A DNA stretch of 5,439 nucleotides from Campylobacterota bacterium (GCA_003646525.1 QMKU01000117.1:1-5439); one strand, 5' to 3'; shown: positions 1 to 5,262, counted from the first letter of the stretch. A program made the numbers and translations. Notes: generated from the letters alone by a model not told the origin.

Positions 1-4
1 ATTA

Positions 5-601
5 TCAATCAATTGTTATGATAGTATCACTTGCCCATCGTGCAAGATCCATATCATGAGTGATCAGCAGTATACCTACTTGATTCAAATATTTTAACAT
101 AAGCTTCATCACATCCAACTGTATAATATTATCCAAAGCACTTGTCGGCTCATCACAAAGTATCAAGTCTGGCTTCATCAAAAGTGCACGCAGAATACTA
201 CAACGCTGTAGCTGACCTCCAGAGAGCTGATGAGGAAGTTTATCTAGCAGATCAGGTGCTATCGCCATCTCCTCAGAGAGATCGCTCACTCCTTCTATTG
301 ATACAACATCCGATGCAACATCTTTGATCTGATCGAGGATTGTATAGCTAGGGTGAAAAGAGCTATATGGATCCTGAAAGACCCAAGCCACCCTACCCTT
401 TTCGATCGTACCAGCAAGTGGCTTGAGATTGCTACTAATCAGCTCAAAGAGTGTTGACTTACCGCTACCACTCTTGCCAACGATAGAGATGAGTTCACCT
501 CGTCTCAGCTCCAGACTAAATGACTGGTAAAGCATCTTTTGAAGGGTATATCCAAAATCAAGATCTGTTATCTTGAGCACAGATGCCTGATCCCCTTTCA
601 T
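5..601 (-). CDS. ABC transporter ATP-binding protein, OppF/DppF-like, compact
   Basis: This is the ATP-hydrolysing subunit of an ABC system, expected on the cytoplasmic face of the inner membrane. Counting from the start chosen here (198 residues), Walker A GKSGSGKST lies at 42-50, the Q-loop FQDPYSSFHP begins near 75, the signature LSGGQLQR is at 126-133, Walker B LILCDEP ends in Asp150-Glu151, and the H-loop His is at 182 (LLITHD). All residues needed for ATP turnover are present. The Q-loop wording and the full LSGGQLQR signature resemble oligopeptide/dipeptide/nickel ATPases, but those are usually longer, and the C-terminal oligopeptide-binding extension is missing. A longer reading from ATG 628 would overlap proA by 26 bases. 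The ATG at 601 is preferred because GGAGAGG and TAGGG sit in front of it. The start lies 2 bases past the proA stop, so the two are probably co-transcribed. No permease or binding protein is visible, so the substrate is unknown. Confidence 0.9.
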   Translation of the reverse strand: MKGDQASVLKITDLDFGYTLQKMLYQSFSLELRRGELISIVGKSGSGKSTLFELISSNLKPLAGTIEKGRVAWVFQDPYSSFHPSYTILDQIKDVASDVVSIEGVSDLSEEMAIAPDLLDKLPHQLSGGQLQRCSILRALLMKPDLILCDEPTSALDNIIQLDVMKLMLKYLNQVGILLITHDMDLARWASDTIITID

Positions 602-602
602 T

Positions 603-1838
603 CTAAACCCTAACCTCTCCATGTCCATATATTTTGAACTTATAAGTCGTCAATTCATTGATACCCATAGGTCCCCGTGCATGAAGTTTATTGGTCGAGA
701 TCCCCACCTCCGCACCAAAACCAAACGCACCTCCATCGGTAAATCGTGTACTTGCATTTACATAAACACACGCTGCATCTACCCGATCGAGAAAAGTCTC
801 TGCCGCTGTATAATTCTCTGTCAAGATCGCCTCAGAGTGCCCCGAACCAAAAGTACTGATATGATCGATCGCCTCACTCAACCCCTCTACTACTTTGATA
901 CTGAGAATATTGGCGAGATACTCTGCATCAAAGTCTTCTATCGTTGCGAGTTCCACTTCGATGATCTCCTGCACTTCAGGATCTCCACGCAGCTCTGTCT
1001 CTTCGGCATTAAATGCAGCATAGAGCTCAGGAAGTGCTTCTTGTGCGATCGCCTGATCGACCAAAAGTGTCTCCATCGCATTGCAAACTCCAGGGCGCTG
1101 ACATTTGGCATTGACAGCGATTGCAACTGCTTGTTCCAGATTTGCATCCTGATGAATATAAGTATGACATAGCCCTTTGTCGTGTTTCACGACAGGCACG
1201 GAAGAGTTTTGGGAAATATATCGGATCAATCCCTCTCCACCTCTCGGTACGATCAAGTCAACATATTTATCCATCTTGATCAATGCAGAAACACCCTCTC
1301 TCGAACTATCAGGAAGAAGTGAAATAATCTCCTTGGGTAAACCATTTTGTTCCAAAACTCCCTGAAGAATTTTAGCAATGACTTGATTGGAATTTTCTGC
1401 TTCTTTGCCACCTTTGAGGATCGCAACATTGCCACTCTTGAAACAGAGAGCACCAACATCCGAAGTCACATTGGGGCGTGATTCATAAATAACACCGATG
1501 ACACCTATCGGCACAGATACCTTTTCGATACGGAGGTTGTCTTCACTCATCCATCCCTCTAATACTCTACCTACAGGCTCCTTGAGTCCTGCTATTTCAC
1601 GAAGAGACTGCGCCATCCCAGCGATCCTCTCCTCATCGAGCAAAAGACGATCAAGCAATGCACTGTCAAGACCATTTTCCCTACCTGCCTGCATATCTTT
1701 ATTATTTTCAATCATAATCTGATCACTCTGCGCGATCAACGCATCAGCCATCTCACTCAATATTCTCTTTTTCTCAGCACTCTGCATCGTTGCAATGATT
1801 TGTGCACTTGCTTTTGCTTTTTTTAAAAAATCTTCCAT
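603..1838 (-). CDS. proA: Gamma-glutamyl phosphate reductase (glutamate-5-semialdehyde dehydrogenase)
   Basis: ProA catalyses the NADPH-dependent reduction of gamma-glutamyl phosphate to glutamate-5-semialdehyde, the second step of proline synthesis from glutamate, in the cytoplasm. The 411-residue product has the usual family length. It belongs to the aldehyde dehydrogenase superfamily: the cofactor-binding half includes PIGVIGVIYESRPNV (110-124) and ILKGGKEAENSN (140-151), and the catalytic cysteine is Cys252 in QRPGVCNAMETLL. The ProA signature around AIDHISTFGSGHSEAI (323-338) and the C-terminal NASTRFTDGGAFGFGAEVGI (361-380) are intact. The ATG at 1838 follows GAGGA at a spacing of about 6 bases. 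An extended -10 promoter lies about 45 bases upstream. The kinase ProB is not in the window, so the proline genes are not all together here. The downstream neighbour is an ABC ATPase. I see no damage; the assignment is secure. Confidence 0.97.
   Translation of the reverse strand: MEDFLKKAKASAQIIATMQSAEKKRILSEMADALIAQSDQIMIENNKDMQAGRENGLDSALLDRLLLDEERIAGMAQSLREIAGLKEPVGRVLEGWMSEDNLRIEKVSVPIGVIGVIYESRPNVTSDVGALCFKSGNVAILKGGKEAENSNQVIAKILQGVLEQNGLPKEIISLLPDSSREGVSALIKMDKYVDLIVPRGGEGLIRYISQNSSVPVVKHDKGLCHTYIHQDANLEQAVAIAVNAKCQRPGVCNAMETLLVDQAIAQEALPELYAAFNAEETELRGDPEVQEIIEVELATIEDFDAEYLANILSIKVVEGLSEAIDHISTFGSGHSEAILTENYTAAETFLDRVDAACVYVNASTRFTDGGAFGFGAEVGISTNKLHARGPMGINELTTYKFKIYGHGEVRV
608..620 (-). 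promoter_or_regulatory. Ribosome binding region of the ABC ATPase gene
   Basis: On the minus strand GGAGAGG (620-614) and TAGGG (612-608) precede the ATG at 601, with spacings of about 12 and 6 bases. The two upstream in-frame ATGs (628 and 622) have only AT-rich sequence before them. This decides the start. The site lies inside the last codons of proA, so translational coupling is likely. Confidence 0.55.
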
Positions 1839-1884
1839 TTTCTTCCTCTTTTGTGCTCTCGTTAGTATTTGTGATATTTATAGT

Positions 1885-1893
1885 ATTATAACA
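1885..1893 (-). promoter_or_regulatory. Extended -10 promoter of proA
   Basis: The minus strand reads TGTTATAAT (1893-1885), a perfect extended -10 element. The wider TATGTTATAATAC (1895-1883) differs at one base from the two promoter copies near 4360 and 4420. No TTGACA-like -35 box lies 17 bases upstream; the sequence there is A/T-rich. The inferred transcription start near 1878 gives a leader of about 40 bases before the proA ATG. Confidence 0.6.
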
Positions 1894-1900
1894 TAGTATT

Positions 1901-1928
1901 TTGTTGATTTTTATTGTGTGGGTACAAT
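1901..1928 (+). promoter_or_regulatory. Possible plus-strand promoter in the proA upstream region
   Basis: TTGTTG (1901-1906) and TACAAT (1923-1928) are separated by 16 bases, matching four of six and five of six consensus positions. It points away from proA, towards the hairpins at 1940-2054, with an inferred start near 1935. There is no TG extension, unlike the other promoters here, so this could be chance in an AT-rich stretch. Confidence 0.25.
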
Positions 1929-1939
1929 ACTTGACCTCA

Positions 1940-1968
1940 GTAGGGTGTAGTCGGTGACTACACCCTAC
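1940..1968. repeat. Perfect 13-bp inverted repeat with 3-base loop
   Basis: Arms GTAGGGTGTAGTC (1940-1952) and GACTACACCCTAC (1956-1968) pair perfectly around the loop GGT. There is no T-run on either side, so it is not an ordinary terminator. Short GTAGGGTG...CACCCTAC palindromes are a recurrent type of dispersed intergenic repeat in many bacterial genomes, some of them associated with REP-type transposases. I infer that kind of origin but cannot count copies from one window. Confidence 0.7.
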
Positions 1969-2002
1969 GGCTATCACACTGCCAATGAAATAAGTAGAGG
2001 GC

Positions 2003-2054
2003 GTTTGCCTAGTTCCCTGCCTTTTGGATCATAAAATGATCTTTTTTGGCAAAC
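2003..2054. repeat. Long-range inverted repeat enclosing a smaller hairpin
   Basis: GTTTGCC (2003-2009) pairs with GGCAAAC (2048-2054), and further out GTAG (1994-1997) can pair with CTAC (2057-2060). A second TGCC (2018-2021) competes for GGCA (2048-2051), and GGC/GCC (2000-2002/2007-2009) could form a small local hairpin. The smaller stem GATCAT/ATGATC lies inside. The pairing is symmetric enough to look deliberate, but it may be part of an old palindromic element. Confidence 0.35.
2026..2047 (+). terminator. Weak terminator-like hairpin with T6
   Basis: GATCAT (2027-2032) and ATGATC (2036-2041) pair around the loop AAA, with one possible extra G-T pair, followed by six T (2042-2047). The stem is short and AT-rich, so it would be a poor terminator alone. 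It makes sense only if something is transcribed from the left on the plus strand. Confidence 0.3.
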
Positions 2055-2274
2055 CTGCTACCTTCCATTCTCTATCCTTGCTTTATTTGATAATTATTAT
2101 TCTAGCATACAAAAAATAAACTAAAAAAATCAGAACCAATAGTAGGATCAAGATTTATCTGCCAAACTTCTCCCTATATCATACTACCATCAACCAGACA
2201 AAAGAGAGTACTCTTTGCTACGAGGTAACATAAGGTAGGGGCTACCCCAAGGATATAAACTTAGATAGATATAC

Positions 2275-2303
2275 TTTAAGATTTTCTTAAACAAAAATAT
2301 AAT
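2275..2303 (+). promoter_or_regulatory. Promoter of the DUF4214-GH114 gene
   Basis: A perfect TATAAT (2298-2303) lies 17 bases after TTTAAG (2275-2280), a poor -35 box. The -10 box is not extended, unlike the three TGnTATAAT promoters in the window. The inferred transcription start near 2310 lies downstream of the ATG at 2307, which argues that translation begins at the ATG at 2334. Confidence 0.5.
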
Positions 2304-2320
2304 ATCATGTATATAAAACG

Positions 2321-2326
2321 AAAGGG
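2321..2326 (+). promoter_or_regulatory. Ribosome binding site deciding the glycosidase start
   Basis: AAAGGG ends 7 bases before the ATG at 2334. The upstream in-frame ATG at 2307 has only AT-rich sequence before it and sits on the predicted transcription start. The later start also puts the signal peptide exactly at the N-terminus. Confidence 0.65.
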
Positions 2327-2333
2327 ATATATT

Positions 2334-3809
2334 ATGTTCAAAAAGTTACTTCTTCTTTTTATGTTTAGTATTGTGTCGCTACAGGCGACGGCTCCCACAC
2401 AAGATAATGTTGCCAAGCTCTATGTTGCAACTTTTGATCGTGCTCCCGATACAGCAGGATTGGCGTATTGGGTTGGTTCTGGACTCACTCTGGAACATAT
2501 CGCAAAGAGTTTTTTTGAACAACCCGAAACTCAATCGCTCTACCCCTCTGATACCTCAAGCAAGGTATTTGTCGAATCTATCTATAGCAATCTATTTAAT
2601 CGCACAGTAGACCAAGCTGGCTTAGACTATTGGGTGGAAGAGATAGATTCTGGGAATATAGAAAAATCAGTTTTTATCTTGTCTGTGATCCATGGAGCTC
2701 TGGGTGATGATGCTATAATCCTCACAAACAAAACTACAATTGGACTTGCTTTTGCAAATGCTGGATACTCTAGTGTCACCTTTGCAAAAAGTATAATGTA
2801 TGGAGTATCAGGATCTTCTGCTAGTGTAGAGGAGGCTCTGCAAAGTATCGAAAACAAAAGAATATCTACGCTATTAAAAGGTGTGAAAATCACAACATGG
2901 ATGTATCAAATACAAGGGCTGGAAGAGAGAAGTGCTATTGACCTGCTCGGGGAGACAACTTATGATATGTTGGTAGTAGAGCCTGGACATAACTTCAAAG
3001 AGTTTCCTTACGATACATCCTATCTGATCTCCAAGCTCAAACAAAAAGCAAGTGGACAAAAGCGTATGTTGCTGGCATATATAGATATAGGACAAGCGGA
3101 GGATTGGCGATCTTACTGGTCGGATGATTGGATCGCACCTACTACTACAGAGCCTGGAACACCTGATTTTTTAGTGACGATAGACCCTGACGGATGGAGT
3201 GGAAACTACCCTGTAGCATATTGGGATACGCAGTGGCAAGATATATGGTTGGGTACAGATGGTATTATTAAACAGTTAGCTACTTATGGTTTTGATGGTG
3301 TTTATCTCGATTGGGTAGAGGCGTATGATGACGATAAGGTACGAGAGCTTGCTATCTCACAAGGGATCAATCCTGAAAATACCATGATCTCATTTATAGA
3401 AAAGATCAAAAATATCGGGAAGAGTATAAACCCTGATTTTGTCATTATCTCGCAAAATGCCCCTTATCTGTTGGATTATGATCCTGTCTACTACACCTCT
3501 GTCACTGATGCTATTGCTACAGAAGATACATGGTTTTATGGTAAAGGCGATGCGGAGTGGGATGATCCTAATGCGGGTGATTTGAGTGGAGATGAAAGGC
3601 AGGGTGATGATTATTCTACTGCCAACAGAATAGCCCAAAACAAAAAATATCTAAATCTTGGGATACCAGTATTTACTGTAGATTACTGTATCTCTCACTC
3701 CAATGCAGAGATGACTTATGCAAATGCACACAATAATGAATTTATCCCACTGGTCACAAGAGTCTCTCTATCTAGAATAACTGAGACACCACCAGAATTA
3801 ATTCATTAG
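2334..3809 (+). CDS. Secreted DUF4214 plus GH114/TM1410-type glycoside hydrolase
   Basis: The 491-residue product begins with a signal peptide (MFKKLLLLFMFSIVSLQA, cleavage probably after Ala18), so it is exported. Residues 25-120 form a DUF4214-like segment with two repeats, LYVATFDRAPDTAGLAYWV (29-47) and IYSNLFNRTVDQAGLDYWV (83-101), a module common in large extracellular proteins. Residues 184-480 match the MJ1477/TM1410 (GH114-related) family: TWMYQIQGLEE (188-198), AYIDIGQAEDWRSYW (248-262), VAYWDTQWQDIW (294-305), GFDGVYLDWVEAY (319-331) and LVTRVSLSRI (473-482). Asp326 or Glu329 are candidate catalytic acids. Known relatives include endo-alpha-1,4-polygalactosaminidase and the PelA hydrolase domain, so cleavage of a galactosamine-rich extracellular polysaccharide is plausible but inferred. 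It has its own promoter and stands alone, with no polysaccharide synthesis genes in the window. Confidence 0.88.
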   Translation: MFKKLLLLFMFSIVSLQATAPTQDNVAKLYVATFDRAPDTAGLAYWVGSGLTLEHIAKSFFEQPETQSLYPSDTSSKVFVESIYSNLFNRTVDQAGLDYWVEEIDSGNIEKSVFILSVIHGALGDDAIILTNKTTIGLAFANAGYSSVTFAKSIMYGVSGSSASVEEALQSIENKRISTLLKGVKITTWMYQIQGLEERSAIDLLGETTYDMLVVEPGHNFKEFPYDTSYLISKLKQKASGQKRMLLAYIDIGQAEDWRSYWSDDWIAPTTTEPGTPDFLVTIDPDGWSGNYPVAYWDTQWQDIWLGTDGIIKQLATYGFDGVYLDWVEAYDDDKVRELAISQGINPENTMISFIEKIKNIGKSINPDFVIISQNAPYLLDYDPVYYTSVTDAIATEDTWFYGKGDAEWDDPNAGDLSGDERQGDDYSTANRIAQNKKYLNLGIPVFTVDYCISHSNAEMTYANAHNNEFIPLVTRVSLSRITETPPELIH

Positions 3810-3824
3810 CATTGCTATCCTCAG

Positions 3825-3885
3825 TGGGAATGCATACGAGATCAGCGCCAATATCAAGTATGAGTTATATGAGTATGAATTCCCA
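3825..3885. repeat. Imperfect 13-bp inverted repeat between convergent genes
   Basis: TGGGAATGCATAC (3825-3837) pairs with GTATGAATTCCCA (3873-3885) at 12 of 13 positions around a 35-base loop. A second GTATG inside the loop (3858-3862) could compete for the CATAC half. The nearest T-run (3899-3903) is 13 bases beyond the stem, so it is not a textbook terminator, though it could slow transcription from either side. It lies between the glycosidase stop and the end of the convergent nuclease-like gene. Confidence 0.4.
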
Positions 3886-3930
3886 TAAAAACTAAATCTT
3901 TTTATTCACCTTGTTCTCTTTTTCCCATCG

Positions 3931-4329
3931 CTACTCTCCTCTTTCGATTTCAAAAATTGTTATACCGTACTTGTCTGCTAGAATTTTCAGCCGTTTCATA
4001 TGCCGTTTGTCTTTTTTGTTATCTCTGACTATGAGACCGACAGCTGGTTTCTTCTCTGTCATCTCTGCATAGTATAGCGACTGTCCGACACCTTCAGCCC
4101 ATTTTTTAGCGAAGTCTACCTCTATGGCGTACTCATCTGTCAGACAATCCACTCTGGTTCTGTCAGGCAGTCTTTTCTCCATCACGCCATCAAGTTCATC
4201 GCAGAGTTGTGTTTGGTAGTATTTTTCGTTATGTTTCTTTTTATGCTTCTTTTGTGGTGCTGTATCGAAATAAAAATATCCTGCCGTTGCCAATATTATC
4301 AACAATAGAAGAAGAGATACTTTTTTCAT
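3931..4329 (-). CDS. Membrane-anchored PD-(D/E)XK nuclease-like small protein
   Basis: I do not recognise a named family with certainty. The 132-residue product starts with a hydrophobic segment (residues 4-20, after MKK) that could be an uncleaved anchor or a signal peptide, then a strongly basic linker (KKHKKKHNEK, 27-36). The rest looks like a compact restriction-endonuclease-like fold: Glu45 in a first helix, then RVDCLTDEYAIEVDFAKKW (59-77) with Asp61, Glu70/Asp72 and Lys75/Lys76 as candidate metal and catalytic residues, then a helix GQSLYYA (82-88) with the Gln/Tyr pattern of several such nucleases. Two cysteines (43, 62) could form a disulfide if it is exported. The ATG at 4329 follows GAGGGGG at about 8 bases and an extended -10 box at about 30 bases. 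It is divergent from a toxin-antitoxin pair. An exported DNA-degrading or DNA-uptake role is possible, as is a non-catalytic one. Confidence 0.75.
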   Translation of the reverse strand: MKKVSLLLLLIILATAGYFYFDTAPQKKHKKKHNEKYYQTQLCDELDGVMEKRLPDRTRVDCLTDEYAIEVDFAKKWAEGVGQSLYYAEMTEKKPAVGLIVRDNKKDKRHMKRLKILADKYGITIFEIERGE

Positions 4330-4358
4330 ACTAGATACCCCCTCGTATACTTTTTAGT

Positions 4359-4367
4359 ATTATATCA
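4359..4367 (-). promoter_or_regulatory. Extended -10 promoter of the nuclease-like gene
   Basis: The minus strand reads TGATATAAT (4367-4359), a perfect extended -10 element, about 30 bases before the ATG at 4329. The leader would therefore be only some 20-25 bases. No -35 box is evident. Confidence 0.6.
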
Positions 4368-4414
4368 TACTCTATAATAATCAAACAGAAATAGAATTAG
4401 GAGATTCTTATTTA

Positions 4415-4423
4415 TGATATAAT
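4415..4423 (+). promoter_or_regulatory. Extended -10 promoter of the toxin-antitoxin operon
   Basis: TGATATAAT (4415-4423) lies 33 bases before the antitoxin ATG, giving an inferred transcription start near 4430. No TTGACA-like box is found 17 bases upstream. Antitoxins of the Phd type commonly repress their own promoter, so an operator overlapping this site is expected but not proven. Confidence 0.6.
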
Positions 4424-4456
4424 ACCCATATAAGTAGGAACTTCAAAGGATAAATA

Positions 4457-4783
4457 ATGTTGACAGTAGGTATAAAAGAGCTAAAAGACAATCCTTCCAT
4501 CTTGACAAAAGGAGTCGAAGATAAAGATGAGTATCTTTTTATCTCCAAACGAGGAAAACCGATAGCCGTTGCCATGTCGCTGGATAATGAAGTTTTTGAC
4601 CATGGTTTCAAAAAATGGGTTCTGATAAAGGCTTATAAAAAAGGAGATCTATCGTTAGGGCAACTCTCCAAGGCACTAGAGCAGTCTTACTCAGATACTA
4701 TGCAGATGCTAGGAGCTTTGGGGATTGCCGTAATAGATTATGACTTGGATGATGATATGTCAACTATAGAGAAGCTTTTATAG
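4457..4783 (+). CDS. Antitoxin, Phd/YefM-like N-terminus with UPF0175-like C-terminus
   Basis: This 108-residue protein is predicted to neutralise the PIN toxin encoded next to it and to bind DNA. Residues 2-46 resemble Phd/YefM antitoxins: VGIKELKDNPSILTKGVE near the start, then the typical strand LFISKRGKPIAVAMSL (27-42). Residues 54-108 resemble UPF0175: a helix IKAYKKGDLSLGQLSKAL (57-74), a second helix around the MLGALGIAVIDYD segment (84-96), and an acidic C-terminus. UPF0175 proteins are known partners of DUF3368 PIN toxins, which fits the downstream gene. The ATG follows AAAGGA at 6 bases, a strong site, as expected for an antitoxin made in excess. The stop codon TAG shares its last base with the toxin GTG. 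The two-part layout is my reading of the sequence; a single divergent family is the alternative. Confidence 0.82.
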   Translation: MLTVGIKELKDNPSILTKGVEDKDEYLFISKRGKPIAVAMSLDNEVFDHGFKKWVLIKAYKKGDLSLGQLSKALEQSYSDTMQMLGALGIAVIDYDLDDDMSTIEKLL

Positions 4784-5262
4784 TGGAATCTATTGTTAGT
4801 GATACTACAACTCTTATTATTTTAGGCAAGTTGGATAGATATGATTTACTGGAAAATCTTTTCACAAAGATCTATATTCCCCGGGAGGTTATGCTCGAAG
4901 TCTCAAAAAAATCTGATGGAGTTTATGAAAAGATTGTTTCACATCACCTATTTGAAAGAAAACAGATCAGCAACTTGGTTCTTTTTGGACTTTTGGATGG
5001 TATTTTGGATGCGGGAGAGAGTGAAGCAATTGTCTTGGCAGATGAGCTAAATATAATACTCCTCATAGATGAGAAAAAAGGCAGAACTGTAGCTAAAAAT
5101 ATGGGATTGGAGATAATTGGACTACTTGGTATTTTGATACTTAATGTGAAAAAGAAAAATATTTCCAAAGATGAGGCAGTTGTGGTACTGAAAGAGATCC
5201 AGGACTTAAATTTTAGGGTTTCCAAAAGGCTTGAGGATAGTTTCCTAGCAGCTATAAATTAG
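4783..5262 (+). CDS. PIN-domain toxin of the DUF3368 family
   Basis: The 159-residue product resembles DUF3368 (COG2405) PIN-domain proteins, predicted metal-dependent ribonucleases acting in the cytoplasm and held inactive by the antitoxin. The PIN acidic residues are in place: Asp7 in VSDTTTLIILGKL (5-17), Glu39 in IPREVMLEV (32-40), Glu79/Glu81 in the family hallmark LDAGESEAIVLA (75-86), and Asp96 in LLIDEKKGR (93-101). The later GLEIIGLLGILIL (108-120) is also typical. Length is normal for the family and no catalytic residue is missing. The start is GTG at 4783, overlapping the antitoxin stop by one base; AGAGAAG (4768-4774) is a weak ribosome binding site. A weak start coupled to upstream translation should keep toxin below antitoxin. 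The RNA target cannot be told from sequence. A short intergenic stretch and a long palindrome follow. Confidence 0.88.
   Translation: MESIVSDTTTLIILGKLDRYDLLENLFTKIYIPREVMLEVSKKSDGVYEKIVSHHLFERKQISNLVLFGLLDGILDAGESEAIVLADELNIILLIDEKKGRTVAKNMGLEIIGLLGILILNVKKKNISKDEAVVVLKEIQDLNFRVSKRLEDSFLAAIN

Larger units (their letters stand above)
1935..2047 (+). ncRNA. Candidate small RNA (hypothesis)
   Basis: Three elements line up on the plus strand: a possible promoter (1901-1928), a very stable 13-bp hairpin (1940-1968) near the predicted 5' end, and a terminator-like hairpin followed by six T (2026-2047). No reading frame of note lies between them, and no plus-strand gene upstream would need the terminator. 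The predicted product is about 110 bases. I recognise no known RNA family, and each element is individually weak or has another explanation, such as a dispersed repeat. Confidence 0.2.
1839..2333. other. Intergenic region between divergent proA and the glycosidase gene
   Basis: Nearly 500 bases without a supported gene. It contains, in order, the proA ribosome binding site and promoter, a perfect 13-bp inverted repeat, nested hairpins with a T6 run (1994-2060), an AT-rich stretch with no visible signal (about 2061-2230), a 5-bp GGTAG/CTACC hairpin with a 3-base loop (2234-2246), and the promoter and ribosome binding site of the plus-strand gene. A short minus-strand open frame running across the proA start has no family resemblance and overlaps proA out of frame, so I leave it out. 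Confidence 0.6.
4357..4425. repeat. Facing 13-base identical promoter sequences, possible shared operator
   Basis: TATGATATAATAC occurs at 4413-4425 on the plus strand and, identically, at 4369-4357 on the minus strand, with 43 bases between. Each copy contains one of the two divergent -10 boxes. An inner near-palindrome AGTAT...ATACT (4356-4371) overlaps the left copy. The proA promoter carries 12 of the 13 bases, so a shared sigma-factor consensus explains most of the identity; operator function is a guess. Confidence 0.4.

Noticed and set aside
621..1172. 183-residue open frame on the plus strand inside proA
   Set aside because: It is antisense to a secure proA, is rich in Cys, Ile and Arg in the way of reverse-strand artefacts, has no ribosome binding site, and matches no family I know.
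1774..1977. Short minus-strand frame spanning the proA start
   Set aside because: It overlaps proA out of frame, runs through the proA promoter and the 13-bp palindrome, and has no supporting ribosome binding site.
2041..2070. Resemblance of GGCAAACC to the core of a class I cyclic di-GMP riboswitch
   Set aside because: The following tetraloop hairpin, the GGGACGCAAAGCC-like segment and the tetraloop receptor are all missing on this strand, and no gene follows closely.
2234..2246. GGTAG/CTACC hairpin with a GGG loop
   Set aside because: Only 5 bp, no T-run, and not related in sequence to the 13-bp palindrome; too short to call a feature.
2307..2333. Upstream ATG giving a 9-residue longer glycosidase
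   Set aside because: It lies at the predicted transcription start, has no ribosome binding site, and would put charged residues ahead of a normal signal peptide.
4944..5225. 93-residue minus-strand frame inside the toxin gene
   Set aside because: It is rich in Ser, Phe and Ile as expected from the reverse of a Lys/Glu-rich gene, and it lies wholly within a well-supported PIN-domain gene.
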